64,000 bases of DNA from Tubulanus polymorphus. Taxonomy: Eukaryota > Nemertea > Palaeonemertea > Tubulaniformes > Tubulanidae. The notes beneath the pieces are model-generated. The model did no database searches. It worked only from the letters and a program-made list of their open reading frames with translations, and had not been told where the DNA came from. This document shows, piece by piece, positions 23,196-36,019 of this stretch. Location: positions 7,844,231-7,908,230 of the forward strand of contig NC_134033.1 of the NCBI RefSeq assembly GCF_964204645.1, in the 5' to 3' direction. Both the position numbers and the translations under genes were made by a program. Position 1 is the stretch's first letter. Each line of letters begins with the position of its first letter.

Positions 23196-25217
23196 CATCG
23201 GAGGTATTTCATTATCATACAGACCAATCAGGACAGAAGCTCTCAAGTTCCCGTTAGTGCCAGTGCCCGTTACTGACGAAATAAAGTTTATCGACTGATA
23301 TGGTTTTTAATAATTTTACGATACGATAGCTTTTGCACTCACAGAAAAAATCGTTGTGATGCGCGACCTACACCATGGCACATATTATCTATAACTGATA
23401 CATACAAGCAGTGAATGCGAAAGTAATTAGGCGATATTGCCTACGCGACTGTTCGTGACTGTTTTCAATGCGAACGCTCATCACTGTGCCGCAATTAACC
23501 TCTTCGCTACCTCCCCTCACCAGAGCATTTTCCCATACTTTAACATATTTTCGTGTTTTTATTTAGATCTCAGAAAATACTAATAATGTCCCCTACAAAC
23601 CATATATATTTGTAAAGCTAAGGTCCTCAGCTATCAGATGGCATTGTTTAGAATCAAAATGATTAAATCAGAAATTGATCACCAATAATTATTTATCGAT
23701 TTTTATCAATTTGTGGATCGATTAATGGATTTTGATCGAATAACTTGTAATGATCCATTTCCAGCACTTTTTTTGTATTCTTATCGTGTAGTGATTGACT
23801 GTCTACTAAATCTGGACCAGGATAACATTTTATAATACAGACAAAAAAACTCATGCATGTGCCTTCTTGTTTCGCACTCAAAGTGGTGCATGTTGTCACT
23901 CAAGCATAAATTCAATTTGATTCAGTTCAGTATTTGAGGCACTGATTCGCCATCTATGAGTAAAGATTGTAACTAAATTGAAGCAGACGATCATTTAGTA
24001 CCTCTGTACACCAGCGGTGTAGTGACTCCTGACACCAGCAATTGTAGTAAATGAATATATTTGCGACGTAAATATACGTCGCGCATGGTGAGAGAAGGTC
24101 ATTGCGAAGAGGTTAACTAATACAAAATACTGCTGCAAAGCAGCGAAAATGGGTTTCTGCCTTGCTGGTTTAAATTTCGCTCTGGGAAGCACACAAAGAA
24201 TTCACCAAAATAATTGTTATCAGTTTACATATGACTATTTTGAAGGAGCGCGTCAAATATCCGGGATATGTGGATCCACAAGGACTACCACATAAAAAGT
24301 AGTGATGTGCCTAATTGTTTGGGGCTTTCATAGTTCCGTTGGGAGTTGCGTGAACTAATCGTACCCGTTGACATATGGCACTTATGTGTATACTTTCTTA
24401 TACCATGTTTTTGATGTGATCCAGCTTTGAAACTTTATTAAACCACCTGTACTCAATAAATGCTAATTGATTTCAACATGCATTCGTGAAGCATTTTGAT
24501 AATATCACATCATTAAAGATCTTGATTTGTTCTATCAAGAACACAATCTTATTCTGATGAGTTGACATTAAACAGAGATAAGAATATATCTCTGTTAATT
24601 ATATGTAAAGCACTATTATCAATATCATTATAAATCAATAACTGATGGAATCCCAAGCAATGAATCCCTTCAGGTCACACGTATGTAAAATGTCAGAAAA
24701 CCCATTATTGCTGCTTTACAGCTATATTTTCCATTTGATTTGGTAGGTCATCTTGCTTAGGAGTCAGTTTGTCAAAGCATCGAAGCAATGCAGTCTAACT
24801 TGTTTCGCATGGTCATTACATTGCTCACCTAAATCACTTACACAGCCCAATGTTTTTCAGTGTGTAAACTCCATCGTACTCAGCATTACAGGGACATTGA
24901 GGAATTGAATTTCAGGTACCTGAGCCCTCAACTTGATTCGTCCAAAAGACCTTAACTGACTTCATAGAATTTGATTATGAGTCTAGGATTTTCTAAATTG
25001 CTGAATGCTTTCTGCTCTGGTTTTAAGATCAATTCAAATTCAATCTTGAATACATAAAAACTAAGTCAAATAAATTTTCATTTTATTGAAAGAAATTCTA
25101 GTGAACACAGATTTTGAAATGTATGATGTGTTTGTTGATTTATCCAGGCGAAATAATTACAGCAAAATCAACTGACGATCAACAAGGTGAAGTTTTCATT
25201 TATCTTCGGATATTTAG
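23196..25217. repeat. Repeat C copy 2 (24,124-24,427, minus orientation) in otherwise empty sequence
   Basis: 24,124-24,427 is the reverse complement of 14,009-14,397, with a roughly 60 bp difference. Its terminal words recur at about 24,695-24,735. The rest shows no gene. Confidence 0.55.
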
Positions 25218-25352
25218 TCTACCCCTGATGATACAAGCATTTTGGCTACACCTTTTGAAACATCAACGCTTTATCTACTCGCGCCAATTAGTCAGCCACC
25301 GTCGATTTTCATGCCATCTGACCTCTTTCCACCTGCAATCAAGCAATCAAAT
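25218..25352 (+). CDS. Plus-strand exon candidate
   Basis: A 135 bp (45 codon) phase 0-0 stretch between an acceptor (GGATATTTAG) and a GTAAGA donor. It encodes STPDDTSILATPFETSTLY followed by a proline-rich run with SQPPSIFMPSDLFPPAIK. It looks like a low-complexity linker of a host protein. It is the only plus-strand exon candidate in the area, so confidence is limited. Confidence 0.3.
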
Positions 25353-26924
25353 GTAAGAATTACTCAGTTATGTAATATAATAGAAGAGTGAAAGAAAGTA
25401 TAATAGATTTCTAAATAGATAATAGACCAATTTAAATCGTGCATTTGTCATGAAACATCTATTACTACTGTCTCGCAGAGCATAGACACCGACCGTTAAG
25501 CCATGTGGAATTGGTATTTCAAAGGCTATTCGGTTTACTCCAAAATAACTCTCTGATAAACTTTAAAAAGCTTCATATCAAGGGTATGTCGTAGGACTCT
25601 TGATGCCCATGAATTATCAATTGAATTGAATTGCCCATGAAGAACGTAGTGACCAGTTCATTCCACGAATAATAGCTGGAAAGAAAGTAATCGAAATAAA
25701 TAGTCATATACATGAATGTAAACCAGCCCCTTACTAATTACTTCGGCTTTCCACTGGCTCTACACACTACATTAAGGGCCTTAATCTATTCTAGGCGTAT
25801 CCCCCAAAAAAGCTAGGCATTAAGTAGGTAGCCAACAATGATCATTACTTCGCTGAGTACTCATTTGCTACCATATGTACTCATATCATAGCACCACCCA
25901 GTAGAAAGGTGACCTTAACTGCAGTTAGACCAAGAAATCATGTCTTACATTCCCTGGTTAATGGATTCTCACCTTAAATTACATAAACTCTGCAGTCGTT
26001 GTCATCGATCCGAGTCATCCAATGAACGCGGAAGTAAAATTCCATATGAAAATCCCTACCATTTCTGTCCATATTACGTTGATTTGAGCCAGAAATCTTC
26101 CGCAAAAATGTAGCCAACGTAATTGATTTGCGTTATCCTTGTCGCTGTTGAGACCCGGTAATAATTCGGATTTAATTCATAATAAATTACTATATAAATT
26201 ACTAAATTCGAAATGGTCAGACGCAGAGTTACATTTCTGTCAGAATTGAAAATTACGTGTATAAGCTGTTAGTAGTTGAATCTGAGAGGAGATACATTTT
26301 ATGAAAAACATTTGTCTGGAAAGTGGAAAAGGTAATAATCACGAGAATTACAATACGGTTTCTGCGAAGCAGCAGAAAACCTTATAATCAGGGTCTAAAA
26401 CGGATAGCCTTGAGGCATTGGTAGATTATACTGTGGTAAGGTATAAAGTGGTTAATGTTTTACATCTGCCGGAAAATGTTCCAGTGTTCTCGCAGAGGGG
26501 TTTTAAAACAGCGGCCCGCCATGCTATGGCACTTCACCGCTACGCAATAAAAGATATGCCATGCTTAAAAAAATTCTGCCATGCTTAAAAAAATGATCGG
26601 GAGTATATTTACTTATCTGGCTTTGTAAGGCTGTCAGGTTCACATGCTCAATTTTATTACTGGTGCATCAATAAATTGCATAAACACATTCTCATAGTTA
26701 CTTAGTAAAGGTCAATAATTGTATAGTTTCGAGCGAGCGGGAGCTCGCACTGAACTGCCGGTGGTAGGGCCTATTAATATCCAGGGATTTCCCCGTGTGT
26801 TAAAAATAAAAGAAATCAATGCCAATAGAGGTCACACCACTGCGCTCAGCGTGCGCTGAATACACGGGCCAGCGTATCAATTTTTCTTAGTCTCCTATCG
26901 AGACAAAAAATTTTACCACCATTT
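25353..26924. other. No gene seen
   Basis: AT-rich intronic-looking DNA. Near 26,350-26,385 it has the 'gtttctgcgaagcagcagaaa' palindromic word related to the repeat C terminus, and at 26,560-26,595 a short direct duplication ('gccatgcttaaaaaaat'). Confidence 0.4.
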
Positions 26925-27168
26925 CAAAAATGTGTAAAAAGTGCAGAATTTGGCGAACAACAATGGCTTCCAGTCGGCCACCTTGAATATGACAGGGCCA
27001 GTTTTTGGGCTGAAGATATCTTGGGTAGATACATGTATCAACCAAATATCAAGACATTACTTTTAAGCATCTTCAAAATTCCCCAAAATCACTGGATTCT
27101 GTCTACGGACAGACGTAAAGTGAACGCAATAGCCCGCTGGGACTAAAGTCTTAAGTGGACTAAAAAAC
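26925..27168. repeat. Dispersed SINE-like repeat B
   Basis: Body words 'gtgcagaatttggcgaacaa', 'cagggccagtttttgggctg', 'agatacatgtatcaaccaaa' and 'caaaatcactggattctgtc', then the tail 'acggacagacg', 'aagtgaacgcaatagcccgc' and 'ggactaaagtctt...gactaaaaa'. The tail can form a small hairpin (tagcccgctgggact / agtc...). Same family as 33,345-33,607. Confidence 0.7.
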
Positions 27169-27379
27169 TATAGCAGCGGCAAATCAACATCGCAATATTG
27201 CAATTTATGACAATCAACATGTAAATTTAATCACTGTTGTGGAGTTCATGCATGGAAAAGATGATAAAAGTTATATTTCGCGGGACCCGGTGCGCATTAC
27301 AAAGCGAATTCATCTGCCGAGTGCATACAGGGCTGCTACCGCCTCGTAAGTGAACATGAGACGGGCAGGGCAGGGTGGT

Positions 27380-28120
27380 TTCAAATGCTCAACAATCTAA
27401 CAATATCAATATTCAACGCCCCCTGGTGACCGTATACAACTAGGGGTCCAGGGACACCATGCCCACTTGGGAAGTGGTTTCAGATGCCTAACAATCTAAT
27501 AATTTCAATATTCAACGCCCAATCCAATGACCTTGAAAAGATCAAATGACCTTGAAACTCGTACCAATCATAGAACATGTCAGCAGTTACACTTTTGAAA
27601 TTGATTGTGGTAACAAAATATGCCTAGTTACCAATATGATATAGAAATACTAAGTTATTCTACTATTCAATGCCCCCTGGTGACCATATGCAAAGCCCAA
27701 TGACCTTGAAACTCACCATAATCATAGTACATGCCATGAGCATAACTTTCCAATCGATTGTGGTAACAAAATATGCATAGGTATGAATATAATATAGAAA
27801 TACTAAGTTATTGCATTGTTCAACGCCACCCTGGTGGCCATATACAAAAACCAATGACCTTGAAACTCACAACGATCATAGATCATGTCATGAGCTACAA
27901 ATTTCCAATCGATCGTGGTTACAAAATTTGCTAAAGTATCAATATAATGAGGAAAAACTTTTTTCCATCTACGAATGAGTACTGATGACACCAAGATGGC
28001 CGCCAATTGCGTCATAATTGCCTGATCAAATATACTTGTCTCGCTTATCAGAGATTCCTTTCCAAAGAATACCCATCACAAATTGCAATGAAAAATGGCA
28101 AACCATTAGGAAGCTACAGG
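27380..28120. repeat. Repeat D array, copy 2 (about four units plus the shared tail)
   Basis: Same unit and tail as 22,290-23,195. Also contains a partial internal duplication of 'gggtccagggacaccatgcc' at 27,440-27,480. A short repeat B-like word (tggcacataaaaggtc...cagccatcttgagtcc) follows at 28,155. Confidence 0.75.
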
Positions 28121-31079
28121 ACTCAGAATTCAGGCCAAAATTGACATTTTTTGGCACATAAAAGGTCACAGGACAGCCATCTTGAGTCCAATCGACCTAA
28201 TTTTTCCTTCTTTTTCTTCGGTATGGATTGATATTGCCTTAGATACAATTACAATTAGATAAAATTAAAAATTTTAGAAATTAAAAGCGTTTTCCGAACA
28301 CTTACAGCGATCTTGAACCAATGAACAACTATTATATTTTGGAAGGTAATGGCTAGTTCCGATGTGGTACATCCTCATTCGATGTCATTCAGCATCTCAT
28401 GCATTACGGGTCGAGCCCTGAATTATTGCAGTTAAAATGCGCTGAAGAATGCTCTCTAAAAATCATCACCCAGTAGTGTATAATATCTGAAGGCGTTTAC
28501 CACACACGTGCGGCAACAGTAAGTAGGCCTATGTACATTACTACTGTTGCCGCGCGCATATCTGCAACCGATCGATAAAATACATACACACTCATTGTAG
28601 TACAAATGTAGATACAAAATCAGTGTTGCAATGAATATGCATTGAAATGCGATACTTTTACGCGATAATTAAAACGGGCACTGAACGCTTTTACGGTTCA
28701 CCTGATTACCGATCGCACCAGACCAACTGGGATTATCATGTGTTAACACGGTTGTTTTGAAGCTGTTCACAGACTGAACCAAAGGCCAACTGCTAGCTGT
28801 ACCCTTAGGGCCTGGAGCTAGTCTAACAATCAACCAAGTGGAACAAAATTAATATTTACCAGCAATTTCATTAGAATTCTTGAATATTAGAAAGATTGAT
28901 TATGGGAATCTTTGACTTGACAAATGTTTGATAGATTCAGGAGAGTGATACAAAACTACGATGAGGGCGTAGGCCGGTTACTGACAAGTTAGTTACCAAA
29001 TCATTGGTGGTTAAAGCTTTTATAATCTGATGGGATATTTGTGAAAATATCTGAACGTGAAACTAAACCGGCTACAGTCGAAGTTAAACTAGTTACTGAC
29101 GAAATTAAGTTTACCGACTTCAAGGTTTTTAATGGTTTCACAATTGGATAATTTTTTTGGTAGAAGTCTTGAATAATATTTCTTCTGCTAATTCAAGACC
29201 TTTTTGACAATACGAGCGCGAGTCTTCGACATTGCTTGACGTACTGCGATCTGTAAAAACTATACTGTGCATGTACTAGACTTTTACACCGCATGTGAAC
29301 GCTGAGTATCGATTCAACACAGCAGCTAATGTTGAATTGATGTAGCATGTGTACTCACCAATGTGTAAACATTCAATTAATCCGCTGACACACACACCAA
29401 GAAAATAATGAACTTTCGGGCAATAAACGACAAAATAATTTTCCTGATATCTATATATGGAAATATACAACTAAATCATAGAATAGGCCTATGTAAAGTG
29501 CTATTTCAAAAATGTATACGTGACACTATCTTAAGCGCAGACTAATACAGGTTTACTTCTAGACAGGGGCAGCGCTACTTTTGAGTCTGAATTTTTTTAT
29601 TTTGGCAATATCTAATTAACCAAGTAACAAAAATTCACCATATACGAACTCAACCTTCTATGATTCATATTTAGGTGACTGTGAAAGTTTCAGACGCGGA
29701 CATAATCGTTTGACGAGACGGATTCCACGATTACAATAGGATGACGTGTAATACGTACCGTCGTCCTAAAAAAAAGGGTTCTGACCCAAGTGATACCCCA
29801 CTTGTGTACCAAATTTGAAAACAATCGGTCAACAATAGTGGCCTCTAGGCTGTTAACATCACTTGCGGCGGCGGCAGCGTATTCAGTAATCTACATGCAC
29901 CCTCTCAACTTAAGTTGAGCTAGGGGCATAAAAATGTACCCTTTAAAGTTGAACTACAAAGGTGGGCCTAGTTACACTTGCATACAAAATTCATTGATTT
30001 GAATACAATGCACACTATTATATCAAAACATATCAATGTGACCCTGAGTAAAAATTTCAATTATTAAACCTAAGTGTATATATTTAATTCAGTAGTTTAG
30101 GGTAGTTTAGGTGATGGGATGTTACAAATTGTAATAGATTTATTTTTTCCGAAATTATCGGCTTGTTTTTCTACTTTAGCTTGTTTCAGACTGTGTGTAC
30201 TCATTCTCAACTTTTGTCCTTTTGACCTGGCCTTTCCCTGTCGACGGAGTTAGTTTTTTACCATTTGCAACACGTAGACACACCATCTCCAAATCTTAGA
30301 GTATGGCTTCTTTCTGGTAATTTTAACCTTAATTATTTTAGTTAAGTCTTACTTTTAGATTCATATCTTGTGATGGCTCAAATTTGTGTCGATAACAATG
30401 TGGGGATTCTTTATAGGGTATTGAGGGTTAATTTGACCTTGCTTTTAAGAATATTTCTGGACATACATACTTCGTGACCTGGCACTATTTTCTACTGAAG
30501 GATCTTGGGAAACAAATTACCAGGGTTGAGTTTTTGGGGGGTTGACTGAGCTGGTTAGTCGCTGCACAGGAAAAGTCTACTCGACTTTTGGTTTTTACCA
30601 ACACGGTAAACCATATTTATACTAAATTTTGCAGCTGTATCAACTAGCTGTTATTTTCCCTAGCCAAGGGTAAATAGATTTTTATTAGTGTCAAGTCACA
30701 TTACTTGTTAGCGTCTATTTAGACTATATTTTTCAGACTACATATTATACTACCCCAAAGTTGGATTAATGCTCGGTATACTAAGAATATTATGGAAAGT
30801 ACAATTTCGTAGTTTTAAGACAGTGATGTTTCCACTGCTATTTGCATTATCTTATCATTCCTATTTGCGATACTTTGCGATTTACTTTTTCAAATATCAA
30901 TTAAATCGAAGTCATCAGTGAACTCCGCATTTTGCGTGGAGCTAGATTAGCGTGGGACCTTCCGTTACATTGGATACTTATCATGACCGTGGTTGCAGAT
31001 TATGGCAGAGATGCGTGAAGCAGTTGTTAATTCGTCATGTACATATCAAATTGATCATCGTCACGCTGAAACCTTTTCG
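28121..31079. other. No gene seen
   Basis: Long non-coding stretch. A small hairpin (cggcaacagtaa ... ttactactgttgccg) lies at about 28,512-28,553. No exon with two good borders found. Confidence 0.4.
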
Positions 31080-31200
31080 TCCGTTCAGACTTTTTGCCAT
31101 ATGAAAACTATTGGTGTTGTGTTAGACTATTCGTCATATTGAAACTATTGGTGTTGCACTAAACTGTTCGTCATGTTTGAACTATTGGTTCCGTTCAATT
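31080..31200. repeat. Short tandem repeat, about 42 bp unit
   Basis: Three imperfect units around 'gaaactattggtgttg' and 'ttcgtcat'. An AATAAA signal lies downstream near 31,394, so the block may be the 3' end of a retroelement, but no LTR ends are evident. Confidence 0.45.
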
Positions 31201-32171
31201 ATTCGTAGAGTTTTACAATTAGTTGCGTCAGAACTATTCTTGCGGAATTCCATCAACAGCGAGTCAAGCAATCGCAGTCCAGCCGGAGACCTAAGTATCT
31301 TTCTCTTACACAATAATAACGAATTTAATAGATTGAGTATTCTTTTGTCCATAAGGCATTTTACAGTTGGGTATTTTTGTCCATAAGACATTTAAATAAA
31401 GGTTGAGTCAGACATGTGTTTTAGCTAGTAATTAGATATTTTATTGACTCATTTCACTTCTTATTTCATAGTTCATCTTAGTAATAAATAACCCTTGTAT
31501 AATACCGGTATATTTTTTTCTGTTGTGTTGTGTCATTAGAAGAGGTGCTTGCGATAGTTTTTCAGTTCTTGGACCTACGGCGCACGGTGGCCGTTCTACA
31601 TTCTTGGCAAGTGCTTTACATCAAAACTATCAAAATGCGCGCGAACATTCCGCACGTTGTTTGGCTACACTACTCGACTAAGTCAAAAGAACTAGAACAA
31701 GTTCTATTTCACTCAACTAGTTGAGAGTTAAGTTGTATCGAGGAAAACCGAGCAACTATTTCGCTCACAGACATGACTCACTTCAAAATAGTTGTGTTCA
31801 ACTGCTAGTTACTCGTATGTGTGTGAACTCAGTATAATGACGACCCCATAGCATCGAAACATAAAGGCTATAAAACTACATATCAAGACAATTTAAGCAT
31901 CTTTCTTTAAAATTACTTGCTCCCTCCACGTACAGATGGCAATTGCCTTTTAGGGGCTACAAATAAAATCCAAAGGGCGCTAGCTCAATAATTTGCACAT
32001 CAAACAAACTGGTAGCACTAGAACTTTGAGATATTCCATATTGGCAACAATATACTATGGAATACTATCTATATAATGATATATGATATCTCATAGTGGC
32101 ATCTGGAAAAGGAATGGACAACAAGATTTGGCATAGGTTGTGGTGAACTGAAGTGGAATGATAATACTTAC
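31201..32171. other. No gene seen
   Basis: Short ORFs on both strands (for example 31,182-31,391) overlap one another and show no domain. Confidence 0.35.
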
Positions 32172-32283
32172 ATTACTAAAACGAATTGGTAGAATGAGCA
32201 TGTCATCAGCGAGACATAGGTCACTATTTAACATATCACATACAGTCTCAAATACCATTTTAGTATCTTCTACTGTTAGTTTT
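32172..32283 (-). CDS. Host exon candidate
   Basis: A 112 bp exon with acceptor TTGCTTTTCAG and donor GTAAGT. It encodes KLTVEDTKMVFETVCDML and a DDMLILPIRFSN end. The one-base entry completes the CA left by the exon at 32,916-33,069; it leaves in phase 0. Product unrecognised, helical. Confidence 0.6.
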
Positions 32284-32915
32284 CTGAAAAGCAAAGCCAG
32301 ACAAAGAATCACTCTTAATCAATGTTCACTACTAGTGTACCTACACTACAAGTGCATGTAACCAACGTCAAAACTAAACTCGATGGGCTCAATTTCACAA
32401 TGACGGCAACCAACATAGCGAATATCATCCAGCAAATGAAGCTAATTAATATATAAACCACGATATTCTAAACCTCAAGATGTTTGATTGAAACAGGACA
32501 GTCACAAAGCATCATGATTGAAGTTTATTGTTGTGATATTGCTGAGGTTTCCATGAGGACTTCAAAAAGTAACACACAGTGCAGATTTTAACCAAATATC
32601 TCTGCCAGCGAGCAATCTAAAATTCATGTATGTTTGCAGTTACACACTGACCAAAGGTTTCAGGATAGGTAGGTTGGTAGATAAAAAGCTTTTTTTGCAC
32701 ACAGGAATTTGTCGAATACAGGCTCCCTACGGATCCGTCATTCCAGAATTCAAGGACTTTTCATGGAGAAAATCAATGAATCTTGGAATGAAGTTTTCAC
32801 TTGGTACTCTTGAAGTTGAGTAGACAAAATACGAACAGACAATTATCGTGGGATGGCCCTGACATTAATTGTCCTCACCAACAAATTAGCAGATTATTCA
32901 TTTTGTTGAACCTAC

Positions 32916-33069
32916 TGTAAATCATGCGACACAAGCCGTTCAATCAGCAGGTTTAGTATCATTTGAGGTTTATTAGTTATCACAACATCCTCGGTCAACC
33001 AGGCGTATCGTGCCAATAAAACCCGATCATTCCATGGATTCGGACCATTCTCAATATGCGATAAAATCT
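32916..33069 (-). CDS. Host exon candidate (most upstream seen)
   Basis: A 154 bp exon with acceptor TATTTTGCAG and donor GTAGGT. It encodes ILSHIENGPNPWNDRVLL, ARYAWLTEDVVITNKP and a MILNLLIERLVSHDL helix. It begins with two bases of a split codon, so at least one more exon must lie upstream (beyond 33.1 kb), which I did not find. Product unrecognised. Confidence 0.6.
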
Positions 33070-33344
33070 CTGCAAAATAATATATCTCTTTTAGAAGCAA
33101 GAAATCAAAAACACATTGGCAAAATATCCACTTTCATTTAATTAATGTTCTGATGAACGCAAGTGAAATCCCGGAAAACGAATTCATGTCAATGCATTAC
33201 AATTTATTATTGATAAACTGCTGAGACTATCAGAATTCTTTTCACCAAAAATAATTTATTTTGATTCTCCAGACCTGATCCCTGATTATGTCAAGAAAAT
33301 GACATTTTGAGGCACTAAAAAGGTCCTGGGCCTCCATCTTGAGT

Positions 33345-33607
33345 CTGATCGACCCAATTTTTCTCATGCTTATTTTGGCAAACAACAATGGTAGCCATTC
33401 GGCCATCTAGATTCTGACAGGGCCAGTTTTTGGGCTGAAGATGTGTCTAGGGTAGATACATGTATAACCCAAATATCAAGACATTACATTGAAGCGACTT
33501 CAAAACTTCCCAAAATAACTGGATTCCTTCTACAGACGGACGGACGGATGACGGATGAAAAGTGGACACAATAGCCCGCTCGGACTTCAAGTCCCAAGAG
33601 GGCTAAA
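33345..33607. repeat. Dispersed SINE-like repeat B
   Basis: Matches 26,925-27,168 through the body and tail: 'caaacaacaatggtagccat', 'gggtagatacatgtataacc', 'acggacggacggatgacg', 'gtggacacaatagcccgctc', then 'ggacttcaagtcccaagagg'. The end forms a GGACTT...AAGTCC-type hairpin before 'gctaaaaat'. Confidence 0.7.
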
Positions 33608-35500
33608 AATCATCTACAATTGAAATTATGGGCACTCTTTATATTTCAGAATTTAAATTGACACCTCGGAACGAACTTCAGCAATCGTCGGCAGTGTTCG
33701 GCTGTCCGGTATATGCGGGTAGATTTAAGCATTACGGAAGGAGATAGGAGCGTTCCAGCCTTTCTGTATAGTATGGTTAAGGCAGGTGATATTTTGCCAA
33801 TGCAGCATTATTCCTGTTAACGCTACTTTGCCAATGGCACATTCTGATTGGCTTATTGACGCTGCGCATGCGCACTGAGGTGACTTAGAAAATTCAAGGA
33901 AAGTGTGGAGAATAGAGTGAGTTAGAGAACCAGAAAGAAACTTTCCATGATGGGTTTCTGCGTAATTGTTTCTGTTTCATTCACCGAACTCGCTGTCAAA
34001 AAGGCGATTCTCGATATAAATAGTAATGGGTTTCCCCGCGGGATACCCGCTTTGGGAAAGGCACCTGAATCGATGCTACGAGTTCGAATCCCAATATTTA
34101 GACGTAATTTATTATTCTTTGAAATAAATTCTTAGAATTTCTATTTATGATAGGATGTGCAGGTTTTGATTTGGTAATGATGTTAATAAAAGTTAACCTC
34201 TTAAGGTATTGTTTTCTATCTATATTATTTGTGACGGATTAGTTTCGATGCTCCTCACAACCCGCCCCACCACGTGTCACTTATTCACGGACACGCGGAT
34301 TGTATCATTTGTAATAGGCCTACCACATGAAAGAGTCCATGGCCTACCGTAGAATAGAAGGGCCTACCGATCACGCTACGTGCGATGAAAGTAGTGTTTG
34401 AATAAAACAAATTTTTAATGAAATAAACATTATTTATCATAATTAATCAATAGATCAGGTGCCGCCTAAATAATTGTTTGTTTCGTGAAATTTGTACAAA
34501 ACTTTGCGACTTTGTCATGTCTTGTGACCCTGAAAATACTAGAAGAATCATCGGTAAGCTTATAAAACGGCGAGGTCAACATAGTAACAACAACTTCGGG
34601 GATTGAAAAAAAAAACTCGAAAGAATTATTTCTTATACTGATGAGTTATACTGATGGGGAGTAGCGACCGTCATTGACACCGGTTATTTATCCATTCACT
34701 ATCAAATGTGACGAGCCCAATAAATGATTGTGCATAGATTCGGCCTCTCAGCATTTAGCACAGCAGTTCCGAGAAGTGTTAAGACCGATCAGCGCCATCC
34801 TCGCTTGCCAGGGGTCCGGTATCACTCCCAAACTCGCTTCCACCAGCCCCCTGGCCTCACGAAGCGTGATTTCATTACTGGCGCTGTTGCGCATGACGTC
34901 ATATATCGATTTGCAAAATACTTCCTTGTTCGGTAAAATGTTCGCTGATTGGTCAATTTAACGGGAAAACCAACATAAGTCTACTGACGGTTTGTTACAA
35001 GCGCTGTGATTGGTACGACCGGATTCTGGTCGGCTAGCAATGACTCCAACGACTCGTGAGGTCAAGGGGTTCGGGGAACAGCTTTAGCGTAGTGGGTTCG
35101 AATCCCTTGACGGGTGAAGATGGATCAGCGCGCGCGCTATCTAAAACCGGTGCTAGTACGATCAATATCTACAGGTATATACGTGTTTAGTATTACACAG
35201 CGAGTACCAGTATGTTGATCGAGCGTCATCGTAGCAACGCGCTATACAGCGGCTTGAACTAGCGAGTAACGTTAATTATCTTTTAACCAAATTAGAGCAC
35301 TTATAACCATCGGAATCAAAAATAAACCAAGCTGCACCATCTACATCAAGTAGAGAATACCTGTGTGAAATTACAGAATTGTCGGTCCACACAAACAGCT
35401 TAAATCGTGTCATAAAGAAACATCCACAGACGGACAGACAGACAGACATGACGACGATGCCATAGATGGGTTCGTCTGACGACGAAACCCATCAAAAAAA
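33608..35500. other. No gene; tRNA-promoter-like words
   Basis: 'gagttcgaatccc' (about 34,079) and 'gggttcgaatccc' (about 35,093) resemble pol III B boxes. Around the second, GTCAAGGG pairs with CCCTTGAC, but no cloverleaf could be drawn. Likely SINE heads. Confidence 0.3.
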
Positions 35501-35578
35501 GGAGCATAGAGCGGGATTCAAACCCGGACCAGCAGATTGCTAGCCTAACATCTTTCCATTAGACCACCTGCCGGGCCC
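35501..35578 (-). repeat. tRNA-like sequence (SINE head or tRNA pseudogene)
   Basis: Minus strand carries an A box (TGGTCTAATGG), about 30 bases later a T-arm with a CGGG/CCCG stem and TTTGAAT loop, and a B box GGTTTGAATCC. The acceptor strands do not pair, and the anticodon arm would need a 12-base loop, so this is not a working tRNA. Upstream on the plus side lies a 'cagacggacagacagacaga' tail, typical of SINEs here. Confidence 0.5.
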
Positions 35579-35637
35579 ACTCGAAACCACCCGTAAGTTT
35601 TTACTACATTTAGCCTAACCTTACCCTACCCTATACC

Positions 35638-35691
35638 AATATGTTTCCATGCCTACCAACTGAAGTTTGGTATATAGGCATGGAAGCATAT
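35638..35691. repeat. Small fold-back
   Basis: Inverted arms 'atgtttccatgcctaccaa' and 'ttggtatataggcatggaag' around a 7-base loop, with one small bulge. Possibly a MITE core. Confidence 0.6.
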
Positions 35692-36019
35692 CGTTAAACT
35701 TTCAAATCATGGAGTCTATTTTCTTCATTTAACCCCTTTCAGCGAAGACTTTTTGGGCAGGCTTCAATAGTTTCAAATGGATTAAAAAATTATGATTTAA
35801 GTCGACTGCCAGTCCTTTCTGGTCCTATTAAGACCTTTATCGGGTATGTACTACCATAACCAGTAAGCGAGCTGGTTAAATACCGGAATGCTCTCAAGTC
35901 AGGTTGAAATAGATATTAGACACTAGCCCTATTGAAACCCTTACGCTAAACCCAATATAATGATTTTGTTGTCATATTTTATTACTATACCTTATTATAT
36001 GTTGCCATTGGCAATATAG

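Noticed and set aside
35501-35578. Functional tRNA gene on minus
   Set aside because: A and B boxes are present, but the acceptor stem does not pair and the anticodon loop is too large.
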